Shown: in pieces, positions 23,207-32,678 of the stretch
Layout of the letters: each line of letters starts with the position of its first letter
Numbering within the stretch: position 1 is the stretch's first letter
Assembly (NCBI GenBank): GCA_011391175.1
Contig: JAABQZ010000007.1
Coordinates: 1-49,798 of the forward strand
Source: Methylophilaceae bacterium
Lineage (GTDB): Bacteria; Pseudomonadota; Gammaproteobacteria; Burkholderiales; Methylophilaceae
Length of the DNA stretch: 49,798 bases
Direction: 5' to 3'
Notes under the pieces: model-generated
Databases searched by the model: none
Told to the model about the DNA's origin: nothing
What the model saw: the letters and a program-made list of their open reading frames with translations, nothing else
Position numbers and translations under genes: made by a program

Positions 23207-23878
23207 ATGGCATTAGCGAAACCTACAACCAACAAAGCAGGTATTGGCATGACATCTCTTAGAACGAGAGAGCGTATGTTGGTGCGTCTGCGTGAGCAAG
23301 GCATTAAAGATGAAGTTGTGTTGCATGCCATGGGCGAGATTCCGCGGCATATTTTTGTGGATGACGCGCTGTCAACGCGTGCCTACGAAGACGTTGCGTT
23401 GCCAATTGGTTTTGCACAAACAATCTCGCAGCCTTACATTGTGGCGCGCATGACCGAGATTTTGCGCAACGGCAAACAGTTAAATAAAGTATTAGAAGTT
23501 GGCACTGGCTGCGGCTACCAAACTGCGGTGCTGTCAAAGGTCGCTAAAGAAGTGTTATCCGTGGAGCGTATTCGCCCGCTACTGATGAAAGCGCGCGGGC
23601 ATTTACGTACACTTAAATGCAGCAATGTAAAGTTAGATCATGCGGATGGAAGTAATGGATTAAGCGCATACGCGCCTTTCGACGGCATTATCGTCACTGC
23701 TGCAGCCAGTCATGTGCCGCAAGAATTGTTAGAACAACTGGCCGTAGGCGGACGCATGGTCATACCAGTAGGTACCAGCACGCAAATATTACACTTAATA
23801 GAAAAAACTGCCACCGACTATAAACAAACCAAGCTAGAGCCGGTAAAATTTGTACCTTTATTGGGTGGCATCAGTTAA
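23207..23878 (+). CDS. pcm: Protein-L-isoaspartate O-methyltransferase
   Basis: PIGFAQTISQPYIVARMTE, VLEVGTGCGYQTAVLSKVAKEVLSVERI, FDGIIVTAAASHVPQELLEQLAVGGRMVIPVG. Confidence 0.96.
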   Translation: MALAKPTTNKAGIGMTSLRTRERMLVRLREQGIKDEVVLHAMGEIPRHIFVDDALSTRAYEDVALPIGFAQTISQPYIVARMTEILRNGKQLNKVLEVGTGCGYQTAVLSKVAKEVLSVERIRPLLMKARGHLRTLKCSNVKLDHADGSNGLSAYAPFDGIIVTAAASHVPQELLEQLAVGGRMVIPVGTSTQILHLIEKTATDYKQTKLEPVKFVPLLGGIS

Positions 23879-24885
23879 TGCGCGTTTTTGTCGGGGTTCT
23901 ATTTATCTTGCTAACAGCTTGTACAAGCAACCCACCTGCTCCAGTAATAGACCGCATGCCACAAAGCAAACCCCAGCCTCCAGCAATTAAACCAATCAGC
24001 AAAAGCACGGACTCAGACAAGGATTGGCGTCCTGATAGCCATATTGTTAAAAAAGGCGATACGCTGTTTGGCCTTGGCTTAGAGTACGGCATAGATTATA
24101 AAGAAATTGCCTCCGCCAATAATATTGCACCGCCTTACCCAATTAAAATTGGCCAAAAGTTAGATTTAACTAGCTTTAAAACTAAGCCTGCAGTAGTTGC
24201 AGCTGGCAATTCAGTAGATGGTAAAAATGAGGATGGTGTCGTCATTACGCCGATGAAAACTGAGCCAGCGGTAGTGGGTGATACAACAACACCTACTACT
24301 AGCGCAGGCGCAGACAAGCTGATTGTTTCTGCAGTAACACCTACACTTAGTGAGCCGAAAGCCATACGCGAACCGTACAGCCTAGAAGCGATGAATCGGA
24401 CGCCAAGCACTAGTAGCCAACCGAGTACAACAAACACAGTAGCGACTAAACCTGCTGAAACAAAACCAGCAGAAACTGCAAGTATTGTTACCACAGGCGC
24501 GGCAGCCACAGGTGATGAATCGATTGCTTGGGCATGGCCAACGCAAGGTAGAATCAGCGCAAACTTTAACGAAGCCACCAATAAAGGTATTGATATTGCA
24601 GGTGAAACTGGCCAAGCCATTAAGGCGGCCAGCACTGGTAAAGTAATTTACAGTGGCTCAGATTTGCGCGGCTACGGCAAATTAGTGATTGTTAAGCACA
24701 ATAAAACCTATTTATCTGTATACGCGCACAACAGTAAAATTGTGGTGAAAGAAGGCCAAAATGTAGTCACTGGACAAAAAATTGCCGAGATGGGCAACAC
24801 CGATAGCAACACCACAAAACTACATTTTGAAATTCGTCGCTTGGGTAAATCTGTTGACCCAGCTAAGTATTTAAATCAGAATTAG
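23878..24885 (+). CDS. nlpD: LysM/M23-domain lipoprotein NlpD-like (amidase activator)
   Basis: Lipobox-like LLTACTS, LysM HIVKKGDTLFGLGLEYGIDYKEIASANNI, M23 GRISANFNEATNKGIDIAGETGQAIKAASTGKVIYSG. Confidence 0.92.
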   Translation: MRVFVGVLFILLTACTSNPPAPVIDRMPQSKPQPPAIKPISKSTDSDKDWRPDSHIVKKGDTLFGLGLEYGIDYKEIASANNIAPPYPIKIGQKLDLTSFKTKPAVVAAGNSVDGKNEDGVVITPMKTEPAVVGDTTTPTTSAGADKLIVSAVTPTLSEPKAIREPYSLEAMNRTPSTSSQPSTTNTVATKPAETKPAETASIVTTGAAATGDESIAWAWPTQGRISANFNEATNKGIDIAGETGQAIKAASTGKVIYSGSDLRGYGKLVIVKHNKTYLSVYAHNSKIVVKEGQNVVTGQKIAEMGNTDSNTTKLHFEIRRLGKSVDPAKYLNQN

Positions 24886-24934
24886 TTTCTAAGCTAGCAT
24901 TTAATTAGCATATCCAAACTTAAGGGGATTTGTC

Positions 24935-25300
24935 ATGGCCGCACCACTGAAAAAAGAACCGAATAAATATGCAAAAAACGCAGATATAGAAGCCGACACA
25001 CCTTTAAAAACCATCATTTCTGTCGTGGGAGTCGTACTCATGTTGATTGGTCTTGTGGGTATTGGCTTAGAGTTTTTTAAAGAAGGTGGTTGGCTAAAAT
25101 CTTCGTTAGCTTGGTTGTTTGAATCCACCACCCGCATGATGTTTATCCCCGTGATCATTTTTGTATTGTGGCTACTAAATCGCATGATGTCGTCTACCAA
25201 CCCAAACGAGAGCAAAAAAACTGGCAACATCCCGATGTACGCCATGATGGCAGTGGGTGCGTTTTATGTGTATAGATTTGTCACGACTGGCGGCTTGTAA
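24935..25300 (+). CDS. Small membrane protein of unknown function
   Basis: 121 aa with ~3 hydrophobic segments; ORF with no opposing plausible gene. Confidence 0.6.
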   Translation: MAAPLKKEPNKYAKNADIEADTPLKTIISVVGVVLMLIGLVGIGLEFFKEGGWLKSSLAWLFESTTRMMFIPVIIFVLWLLNRMMSSTNPNESKKTGNIPMYAMMAVGAFYVYRFVTTGGL

Positions 25301-25315
25301 ATTTCAATCATCATA

Positions 25316-25347
25316 AAAAAACCACTCAATGAGTGGCTTTTTTATTA
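25316..25347 (+). terminator. Rho-independent terminator
   Basis: aaaaaaccactcaatgagtggcttttttatt: GC stem plus T-run. Confidence 0.75.
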
Positions 25348-25380
25348 GCTAGTTTATCCTGCAATCTAATCAAACTTTTT

Positions 25381-25773
25381 TTAGTGTTTCTTTTGTGCTT
25401 CGGCCGCGTAATGCTCATGTACCGCCGTCATGTCGCGTTCACGTGCCCATTTAATAATTTCTTCTAGCGCTGCAGCACCAATCTCGCCCACTTGGGTATG
25501 AATGCCTGCCTGGTCACGGATAATCAAGATGCCTGGGATTTGCGCCACTTCAAAGTATTCGCTAATTTCAGGATCCGCTTCTGTATCTACCATGCCAAAT
25601 ACGATATCTGGATGATTCTCTGAAACTGCTTTAAATGCGGGTGTAAAAGCCACACAGGGCTCGCACCACGGCGCCCAAAAATCCACAATCACAAAAGCAT
25701 TGCTTTCTATAGTGGCTTTAAAATTTGCTTTAGTGAGTGCTACAACTGCCATGATTTTGCCTTTAATTGCCAT
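25381..25773 (-). CDS. Thioredoxin-family protein
   Basis: AFVIVDFWAPWCEPCVAFTPAFKAV (WCEPC), IPGILIIRDQAG; start at internal MAVVALTKANFKATI possible. Confidence 0.9.
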   Translation of the reverse strand: MAIKGKIMAVVALTKANFKATIESNAFVIVDFWAPWCEPCVAFTPAFKAVSENHPDIVFGMVDTEADPEISEYFEVAQIPGILIIRDQAGIHTQVGEIGAAALEEIIKWARERDMTAVHEHYAAEAQKKH

Positions 25774-25842
25774 TAATTTTGTTAACGCGTGATTTTAACA
25801 GAGCTTGGTATTTAAGTTAAGCACTAAAAATAATATAAATAT

Positions 25843-25881
25843 CTGCCCTGAAAGCCAATATCCATGAGGGCTGCAGGGCAT
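25843..25881. repeat. 39-bp palindromic intergenic repeat, copy 3
   Basis: ctgccctgaaagccaatatccatgagggctgcagggcat. Confidence 0.88.
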
Positions 25882-25887
25882 ATATTT

Positions 25888-27504
25888 TTAAGGAGCTTTC
25901 GAGGCATAGTGTAAAACAGTTTTCCGCCATATATCCACTTGTTCAGTCTCTAATGCCTTATCTGTCCAAAGTGTAAAGGCAGGTTGATTTATTTTATCAC
26001 CAGTCAGTCGGTAAAGAATCTCGAATTTTTTAAACACATCATCTTGCATGCCTAACTGTTCATAGGCCAACAACGCAAAAAAATGGCAAGGAATAAAACT
26101 AGGTACCATGCTACAGCCCTTCTCGTGAGCCGCAATGGCTTTTTTATAATCCCTAAGCACATAATAGCTATTGCCATGCGCCATTTCATAAAAAACATTG
26201 GTAATCGGTGTAAAGCGCTTGGCTTTTTCTATGTAATACAGCGACTCCTCACCTAATCCTGCCGAAGACAATGCAATCGATAGAAATAAAAGCGCCTCGG
26301 CATTGTTAGGGTCTAGCGCTACAGCTCGACGTGATTCCGCAATGGATTCATCGCGATTTCTAAGCCAAAGATGCGCCCAGCCTAATATTGAAATAGCATA
26401 AGCAGATTTTGGTTCTAGCTCTACAGCACGTTCTGCATACGACAAAGCAAGGTCTAAAACTGCTGGATCATGATTCCATTTTTGCGACCACGATAAATCC
26501 AATGACCTCGCTAACCAAGCGTGTGCAGCCGCATAGTTAGAGTCTAAAGCCAATGCTTTGTTATATAGTGCTATTGCTTCACAGGTGGTTTTTTCGGTGT
26601 ATCTTCTATGCGCGGCAATGGCTTGCAGCAAATAATCATGCGCTTCTATGCTTTTAGTTTCTTGAACGCCAAAAAACGTGGCCTCAGCCCCATCTAGCTT
26701 AATTTGCAACATACTAACAATACTTTGCGTAAGCTCATCTTGCAGGGCAAAAATATCTTTCAGTTCACGGTCGAAACGGTCAGACCATATATGTCCGCCG
26801 TGTTGCGTATCCACTAATTGTGCCGTCACACGCACTTGATTCCCCGCATATTGCACGCTACCTTCTAACAAGTAACGAACGCCTAATTCTGTTGCGATTT
26901 CTTTTGAGGTTTTTGCGGTATTTTTATACGAAAAAGAAGATTGTCTGGAAATAACGAATAAGCCGGACAGCCTTGAGAACATGGCAATCAGGCTATCCAC
27001 AACACCATCTGTAAAATACTCTTTTGTATTATCAACACCGATATTAGCAAACGGCAATACTGCCAGTGAAGGTCTGTCTTCTATCAGGCGCGGCGCGCTG
27101 CTGGTGGCTAGCTCTGGTTTAGCTGACTGACTTTGCCGCAAAGCAATCTCCAGCACGTAGCCGCCTTTGGGGAAGTCAATGCGCACAGCATCTTCTTTGC
27201 CACCGTGATTGGCAGATGGCGTATCGTAATACTCGCGCAGCTTGTTGCGAAGCCTTGTGGCCTCTACCCGCACAATCGCGTCTAAACTAGGGTCAAAATC
27301 ATCTTTGCGGTCAAAGACCTCTAGCGCAATTGTGAAGCCTTTTAATCTACCCGCTTCGCATGCCAAGGTATTGGTGACAAGGTAATCCAAAAAACGCTGT
27401 TGACGTGGCGAGCCAGCAAAAAATGGGCTGGCCAACATGGTCGCTAAGCTAGCACGTATTTGGTCTTGTTCTATTTGTGTCCACTGTTGTTCCACAGCTT
27501 CCAT
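25888..27504 (-). CDS. N-terminal wHTH-like + TolB/FlgO-like + TPR repeat protein, related to class III adenylate cyclase-associated regulators but lacking a cyclase domain
   Basis: SPRQQRFLDYLVTNTLACEAGRLKGFTIALEVFDRKDDFDPSLDAIVRVEATRLRNKLREYY; SLAVLPFANIGVDNTKEYFTDGVVDSLIAMFSRL; VRYLLEGSVQYAGNQVRVTAQLVDTQHGGHIWSDRFDREL; TPRs. Confidence 0.8.
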   Translation of the reverse strand: MEAVEQQWTQIEQDQIRASLATMLASPFFAGSPRQQRFLDYLVTNTLACEAGRLKGFTIALEVFDRKDDFDPSLDAIVRVEATRLRNKLREYYDTPSANHGGKEDAVRIDFPKGGYVLEIALRQSQSAKPELATSSAPRLIEDRPSLAVLPFANIGVDNTKEYFTDGVVDSLIAMFSRLSGLFVISRQSSFSYKNTAKTSKEIATELGVRYLLEGSVQYAGNQVRVTAQLVDTQHGGHIWSDRFDRELKDIFALQDELTQSIVSMLQIKLDGAEATFFGVQETKSIEAHDYLLQAIAAHRRYTEKTTCEAIALYNKALALDSNYAAAHAWLARSLDLSWSQKWNHDPAVLDLALSYAERAVELEPKSAYAISILGWAHLWLRNRDESIAESRRAVALDPNNAEALLFLSIALSSAGLGEESLYYIEKAKRFTPITNVFYEMAHGNSYYVLRDYKKAIAAHEKGCSMVPSFIPCHFFALLAYEQLGMQDDVFKKFEILYRLTGDKINQPAFTLWTDKALETEQVDIWRKTVLHYASKAP

Positions 27505-27663
27505 CCCAGCCTTTGTTATTGTAGTGTAAGTAACGCTATCAATGCCGCGTTACTAACTGTATCTAACTTCTAGCCATCATAACAAAATTTTATATTGTGC
27601 ATACACATCTGAACGAACATTAATCGAATGTTCTGGATGCCACATAATATGAGGAGATTAAAA

Positions 27664-28149
27664 ATGTTTACACTTAACCAACCTACCATTACCGCAGCAG
27701 TTTTTGCAGTATTTTCTTTAACCGCGATCAATGCTAATGCAGAATCTGTTGCAGGGCAAGGCAAGTGTACTTATAAACCAACCGCAGCCAATGTTGCCAA
27801 TACCGATGGTTACGCCGTGATGTTAAGTGAAACCATTTGCGCCTCTAGTGGCGGCTTTATCGAAGGCGCAACAGTTTCAAATCCAGAAATTGCCAATTTG
27901 CACCAAGGCACTGGTGAACATTCTGGCTACTACACCATTACTAACGGTACGGATTCAACCATTGCCAAATGGGCTGGCAACGTAAACACAGTAATGAAAG
28001 ATGGCAACCCAATGACCAGCTTTAAAGGAAAATGGGAGTATGTAGGCGGTACTGGAAAATATAACAGCGTTAAGGGCAAAGGCGAGTACAACGGCTATTT
28101 TACTTCTGCCACAGAATACACCGTGGATTGGAAAGGCCGTAAAGATTAA
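27664..28149 (+). CDS. Exported protein of unknown function
   Basis: Signal peptide TAAVFAVFSLTAINANA, glycine-rich beta-type region GKWEYVGGTGKYNSVKGKGEYNGYF; start at 27664 (after AGGAG) rather than 27628. Confidence 0.65.
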   Translation: MFTLNQPTITAAVFAVFSLTAINANAESVAGQGKCTYKPTAANVANTDGYAVMLSETICASSGGFIEGATVSNPEIANLHQGTGEHSGYYTITNGTDSTIAKWAGNVNTVMKDGNPMTSFKGKWEYVGGTGKYNSVKGKGEYNGYFTSATEYTVDWKGRKD

Positions 28150-28255
28150 ACAAAACTATTTTTTTGCTTTTCTTTCAAACCACGCAATTCATTATAAACA
28201 ACGTGGTTTGATTTCCCTAATTAGTTTTTATTTTGCATAAAAGCAGAGGCATATC

Positions 28256-30016
28256 ATGAACACTACCCAAGCTATGGATCAATTTCGCGAATTTTCAAGT
28301 TATCCAACACAAACCAGAACGCAAATTCCACCTGCTTCTAGCCAAGCAAAGCTCGATGAAACCATCGCGCACTTACGTGAAGCGGCATGGAAATTTGCCA
28401 CGCTACCAATGGAAAAGCGTATCGCACTCCTCACAAACATGCAGCAAGGCTATTTAAGCGTTGCAGGCACCATGGTGGAAGCGGGCTGCAAGGCCAAAGG
28501 CATCGCGCCAGACTCCAACTTAGCTGCAGAAGAATGGGCGACTAGCGCTTGGGGGGTGGTGCGCCAATTGCGCTTGGTGCGCGAAAGTTTGCAGAGCATA
28601 GAAAAAATGGGCGATACGCCGATTGGCAAAATCAAACGCACACCTACTGGCAACTTGGCTGTGCAGGTTTACCCTAATAACGCGATTGATGGCATGTTGT
28701 TTAAAGACGTTACCGTGGATGTTTACATGCAGCCTGATGTCACCGAACAAAGTTTAGCAGCCGATCGCGCCAGTTTCTACAAAAAGCCGCATCAAGGAAA
28801 AGTGACGCTGGTGCTGGGTGCAGGCAATATTGCCAGCATTGGCTTGATGGATGTTGTTACCAAAATGTTTAACGAAGGCAATGTGTGCATTCTGAAAATG
28901 AACCCTGTTAACGCCTACCTTGGCCCTTTTATTGAAGAAGCCTTTAAAGCCGCAATTGAGCAAAACTTTTTAGCCGTGGTATACGGCGCCGCCGAAGTCG
29001 GTAGGCATTTGGTGTATCACCCGAAAATTGATGAGGTGCATTTAACAGGCTCAGACAAAACTTACGACCAAATTGTGTGGGGTAATAATGGTGCTGAGGC
29101 CGATGAACGCCGCGCGCAAAACCAACCTTTATTACGCAAACCCATTACCGCCGAGCTAGGCAATGTCACGCCGATTATCGTCGTGCCAGGCCCTTACACC
29201 GAGAAAGAAATCCGCTTTCAAGCCGAGCAAATTGCCACTGCGTTTACCATGAATGCCTCGTTTATGTGTTGCTCTGCCAAGGTGCTGGTGCTGCCCAAAA
29301 ATTGGGATGGCAGCGCACGCTTTATGAAAGCTTTGCAAGAAGTTTGCGCAGAAATCCCTACCAGAAACGCCTATTACCCTGGTGCGGAAGACCGCTGGCA
29401 AGCCATCATCAAAAGTCGTAGTAATGTCACCAATATTGGCCAAGCTAAATCTGGCGAATTGTCATGGACATTCATTAACGACATCAACCCTGACGATGCC
29501 AATGAAGTACTGTTTCAAGAAGAGCCATTTTGCTCTGTCATCACCAGCGTGCAAGTAGGCAACACAGACCCAAAAGCGTTCTTGCAAGCCGCGACTGAAT
29601 TCGCGAATAATCGGCTGTGGGGGACGCTGAGCGCCACGTTGATTGTGCATCCAAAATCACTAAAAGACGCCAGTACTAATGCTGCGTTTGAACAAACTAT
29701 CGACGAACTTAAATATGGTGCAATTACCGTCAACACTTTTATTGGCTTACTATTCTGCACTGGCGCGCCTTGGGGCGCATATCCAGATTCAACCTCCAGA
29801 GACATTCAAAGCGGTAACGGCTTTGTGCATAACACCAATTTTCTGGAAGGTATTGAAAAATCTGTGTTACGCGCGCCGCTGTTTGCCTTCCCCAAACCCG
29901 CTTGGTTTGCTAGCCATAAAAAAGCTAAAGTGGTCACGCAAAAATTAGTGGCGATGGAAGAAAATGCAAGTTGGGCAAAAGTGCCAGGTATTGTTTTTAC
30001 AGCAATGCAAGGTTAA
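28256..30016 (+). CDS. Atypical long aldehyde dehydrogenase-family protein
   Basis: ALDH-like VTLVLGAGNIASIGLMDVVTKMF, VHLTGSDKTYDQIV, KPITAELGNVTPIIVVPG, NASFMCCSAKVLVLPKNW. Confidence 0.8.
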   Translation: MNTTQAMDQFREFSSYPTQTRTQIPPASSQAKLDETIAHLREAAWKFATLPMEKRIALLTNMQQGYLSVAGTMVEAGCKAKGIAPDSNLAAEEWATSAWGVVRQLRLVRESLQSIEKMGDTPIGKIKRTPTGNLAVQVYPNNAIDGMLFKDVTVDVYMQPDVTEQSLAADRASFYKKPHQGKVTLVLGAGNIASIGLMDVVTKMFNEGNVCILKMNPVNAYLGPFIEEAFKAAIEQNFLAVVYGAAEVGRHLVYHPKIDEVHLTGSDKTYDQIVWGNNGAEADERRAQNQPLLRKPITAELGNVTPIIVVPGPYTEKEIRFQAEQIATAFTMNASFMCCSAKVLVLPKNWDGSARFMKALQEVCAEIPTRNAYYPGAEDRWQAIIKSRSNVTNIGQAKSGELSWTFINDINPDDANEVLFQEEPFCSVITSVQVGNTDPKAFLQAATEFANNRLWGTLSATLIVHPKSLKDASTNAAFEQTIDELKYGAITVNTFIGLLFCTGAPWGAYPDSTSRDIQSGNGFVHNTNFLEGIEKSVLRAPLFAFPKPAWFASHKKAKVVTQKLVAMEENASWAKVPGIVFTAMQG

Positions 30017-30029
30017 AAGTCAAAAAAAG

Positions 30030-30068
30030 ATGCTCTGTAGCCCAATATCCATGGCGCTCTCAGGGCAT
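30030..30068. repeat. 39-bp palindromic intergenic repeat, copy 4
   Basis: atgctctgtagcccaatatccatggcgctctcagggcat. Confidence 0.88.
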
Positions 30069-30084
30069 CTGTTTTTAGTTACTA

Positions 30085-30687
30085 TTAAGCTTTAATTGGT
30101 TTATCCCAAACACCTTCAAAAAACAACTCACTTAGCGGTTTACGTTTACGCTCAGCAAGTTCGCGGGCTTTTAAGTCATCTGGTAGGTTGTTCGCATCCC
30201 CCTCGTAGCCAACAGCAAGCATCGCCATCGGCGTAAATTGTGCAGGAATATTGAATTTTTCGCGCGCTTTATCAGCATTAAAGCCGCCCATTTGATGCGC
30301 GCTCAAACCCAACTCAATCGCTTGCAAGCACAAGTTTTCCGCTGCGGCGCCAGTGTCATATTGCCCCCAGCGGTTTTCTTTCTGGTTATGCCCAAACAAT
30401 GTATCTGCACAAACCAGCATTAAAACTGGTACGTTTTTAACCCAAGTTTGGTTGCTAGGTGCCAAGCAGTCAAAAGCTAGCTGCCAACTTACAGCATCGG
30501 TGTTTTTATCCCATACAATGAAGCGCCAAGGCTCATCACCAAAGCATGAGGGTGCCCAGCGGGCAGCTTCTAGCAAGGCAATAATTTGTTCGGGGCTGAC
30601 TGGCTTGCTGGCGTCAAAAGCGCGCGGGCTCCAACGGTTAGCAATCAGTTCGCTAATGGGCTGTTGGGTGATAGCAGTTTTTTGCAT
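30085..30687 (-). CDS. Nitroreductase family protein
   Basis: NRWSPRAFDASKPVSPEQIIALLEAARWAPSCFGDEPWRFIVW; GLSAHQMGGF. Confidence 0.9.
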   Translation of the reverse strand: MQKTAITQQPISELIANRWSPRAFDASKPVSPEQIIALLEAARWAPSCFGDEPWRFIVWDKNTDAVSWQLAFDCLAPSNQTWVKNVPVLMLVCADTLFGHNQKENRWGQYDTGAAAENLCLQAIELGLSAHQMGGFNADKAREKFNIPAQFTPMAMLAVGYEGDANNLPDDLKARELAERKRKPLSELFFEGVWDKPIKA

Positions 30688-30699
30688 GGCATTTGTCTT

Positions 30700-31779
30700 T
30701 CAAGCGTTCAAAAATGGATAATCAGTGTAACCTTTTTCGGTGCCACCATAGAACGATTTTGAATCCGCTTCGTTTAATGGCGCATCAATTTTGTAACGCT
30801 CAACCAAATCTGGGTTGGCAATAAACGGCACACCGTAAGCAATCGCATCGGCGTGGCCGCTGGCAATAGCCGCATTTCCACGCGCTTTGTCGTAGCCTAA
30901 ATTAGCCATATACGCACCCTTATACAATTTACGCATTTCTACAAAATCAAATGCATCCGCCTTGCCACCACCATGAATACCACCTTCAACCACGTGCAAA
31001 TAAGCTAAATTAAATTGATTTAACTCAGTGACTACATAATTAAACAAGGCCTGCGGATTGCTGTCATGCATATCATTGAATGGATTCACGGGTGAGATAC
31101 GCAAGCCAGTTTTATCGGCGCCTGCAACGCTCACAACAGCTTTAGTCACTTCCATCAGCAAGCGCGCGCGATTTTCAAAACTGCCACCGTAGTTGTCAGT
31201 GCGCTGGTTACTGCCATCGCGCAGAAACTGGTCTAACAAATAGCCATTGGCGGCATGAATTTCCACACCGTCAAAGCCTGTACTTAGCGCGCACTTTGTT
31301 GCGTGCACATACTCTTGCACAATTGCTGGCAGTTCGCACGCATCTAACGTGCGCGGCTCTACATAATCAACCAAGCCCTTGTAAGTAAATGCTTTACCTG
31401 CAGGCTTAATGGCAGAAGGCGCTACAGGTAACGCATCATTTGGCAACAAACTTGGGTGCGAAATACGCCCCACATGCCAAAGTTGCAATACGATTTTTCC
31501 ACCTTTCGCATGCACTGCGTCCACAACTTTCTTCCAACCAGCGGTTTGCGCATCTGTGTAAATACCCGGCAACGCGGGATAGCCGTGTGCCATTTCAGAA
31601 ATCGGCGTCGCTTCTGTCACGATTAAGCCAGCGGTTGCACGCTGCGCATAGTAAGTCACGTTTAAATCATGTGGCACACCGCCCTCACCTGCACGATTTC
31701 TGGTGAGTGGTGCCATGACCATGCGGTTTTTTAAGCTAATTGCACCTAATTTTACGGGACTGAATAAATCTAATGCCAT
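30700..31779 (-). CDS. Old yellow enzyme family NADH:flavin oxidoreductase (NemA-like)
   Basis: LFSPVKLGAISLKNRMVMAPLTRNRA, QLWHVGRISHPSLLPN, GFDGVEIHAANGYLLDQFLRDGSNQRTDNYGGSFENRARLL. Confidence 0.95.
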   Translation of the reverse strand: MALDLFSPVKLGAISLKNRMVMAPLTRNRAGEGGVPHDLNVTYYAQRATAGLIVTEATPISEMAHGYPALPGIYTDAQTAGWKKVVDAVHAKGGKIVLQLWHVGRISHPSLLPNDALPVAPSAIKPAGKAFTYKGLVDYVEPRTLDACELPAIVQEYVHATKCALSTGFDGVEIHAANGYLLDQFLRDGSNQRTDNYGGSFENRARLLMEVTKAVVSVAGADKTGLRISPVNPFNDMHDSNPQALFNYVVTELNQFNLAYLHVVEGGIHGGGKADAFDFVEMRKLYKGAYMANLGYDKARGNAAIASGHADAIAYGVPFIANPDLVERYKIDAPLNEADSKSFYGGTEKGYTDYPFLNA

Positions 31780-31849
31780 GTGATACTCCTGGTAAATTTT
31801 AAAAAAATATTTGAAGCGAATTTATTTAGGCTGGATTATTTGATAAGAC

Positions 31850-32467
31850 TTATTTAACCGGGCCGCTAGCTGGCAATTTCACACCTTCTATCAGCAGGGT
31901 AATTTCAATGTCGTCGCCTACCGATGCATTGGGTTTAATGCCCCAACCAAAGCCAAAATCGCTGGCTTTTAAGCTGGTTTTAGCCTCAAAACCTGTGCGA
32001 TAGCCACCCCACGGGTCTATGCCAAAGCCCAGCACTTTAAACGGAAAGGTGATTTCTTTGGCCACGCCGTGCATCGTGAGCACGCCTGTCATCACGCCCT
32101 CGGTGTTAGATGCGGCCTCAATTTTTTTACTAATAAAAGTCATGCTGGCAAATTTTTCAGCATCTAAATAATCCGCCTCTTTAATATGTTTATCACGTTT
32201 GGCGTGGCTACTATTGACGCTGAGCATATTAATTTTAGCTTCTACTGACGAATTAGCTAGATTTTCACTATCGATTAAAATTTTGCCAGTTATGTCGCTA
32301 AAAGTACCTGATGTTTTGCTGACCACATGGCGCACACTCCAATTAGCAAAACTATGTGAATCATCAATTCGGTAAGCTTCTGGTGCTGCAAATGCATGGC
32401 TGCTAACCAATACCAGAGCGGACTTCAAGGCGATTATTTTTAATGTTTTAAACATATTAGCTCCCAA
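31850..32467 (-). CDS. YceI-family periplasmic protein
   Basis: YRIDDSHSFANWSVRHVVSKTSGTFSDITGKI, DAEKFASMTFISKKIE, LTMHGVAKEITFPF. Confidence 0.93.
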   Translation of the reverse strand: MGANMFKTLKIIALKSALVLVSSHAFAAPEAYRIDDSHSFANWSVRHVVSKTSGTFSDITGKILIDSENLANSSVEAKINMLSVNSSHAKRDKHIKEADYLDAEKFASMTFISKKIEAASNTEGVMTGVLTMHGVAKEITFPFKVLGFGIDPWGGYRTGFEAKTSLKASDFGFGWGIKPNASVGDDIEITLLIEGVKLPASGPVK

Positions 32468-32678
32468 TTATGATAATTTTTTGTTTACTCTTAATTGACA
32501 TCTAGATGAACTCACAAATTGACATCTGCGTGCTGGAGTTGTTCATAAAAATATATTGCCTCGTGCTAATATTAGGTCAAGGTTTGAATTTTTCAAGTAG
32601 CAATGTTGTCGCAATATTGGCCGCCACACGAATGAACCGTTTTTAGCAAACATGTGGCGAATTAAATGATAAGAACCA

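Noticed and set aside
24135-24635. 166-aa minus-strand ORF over nlpD
   Set aside because: Shadow of the Thr/Pro/Ala-rich linker of NlpD; low-complexity translation.
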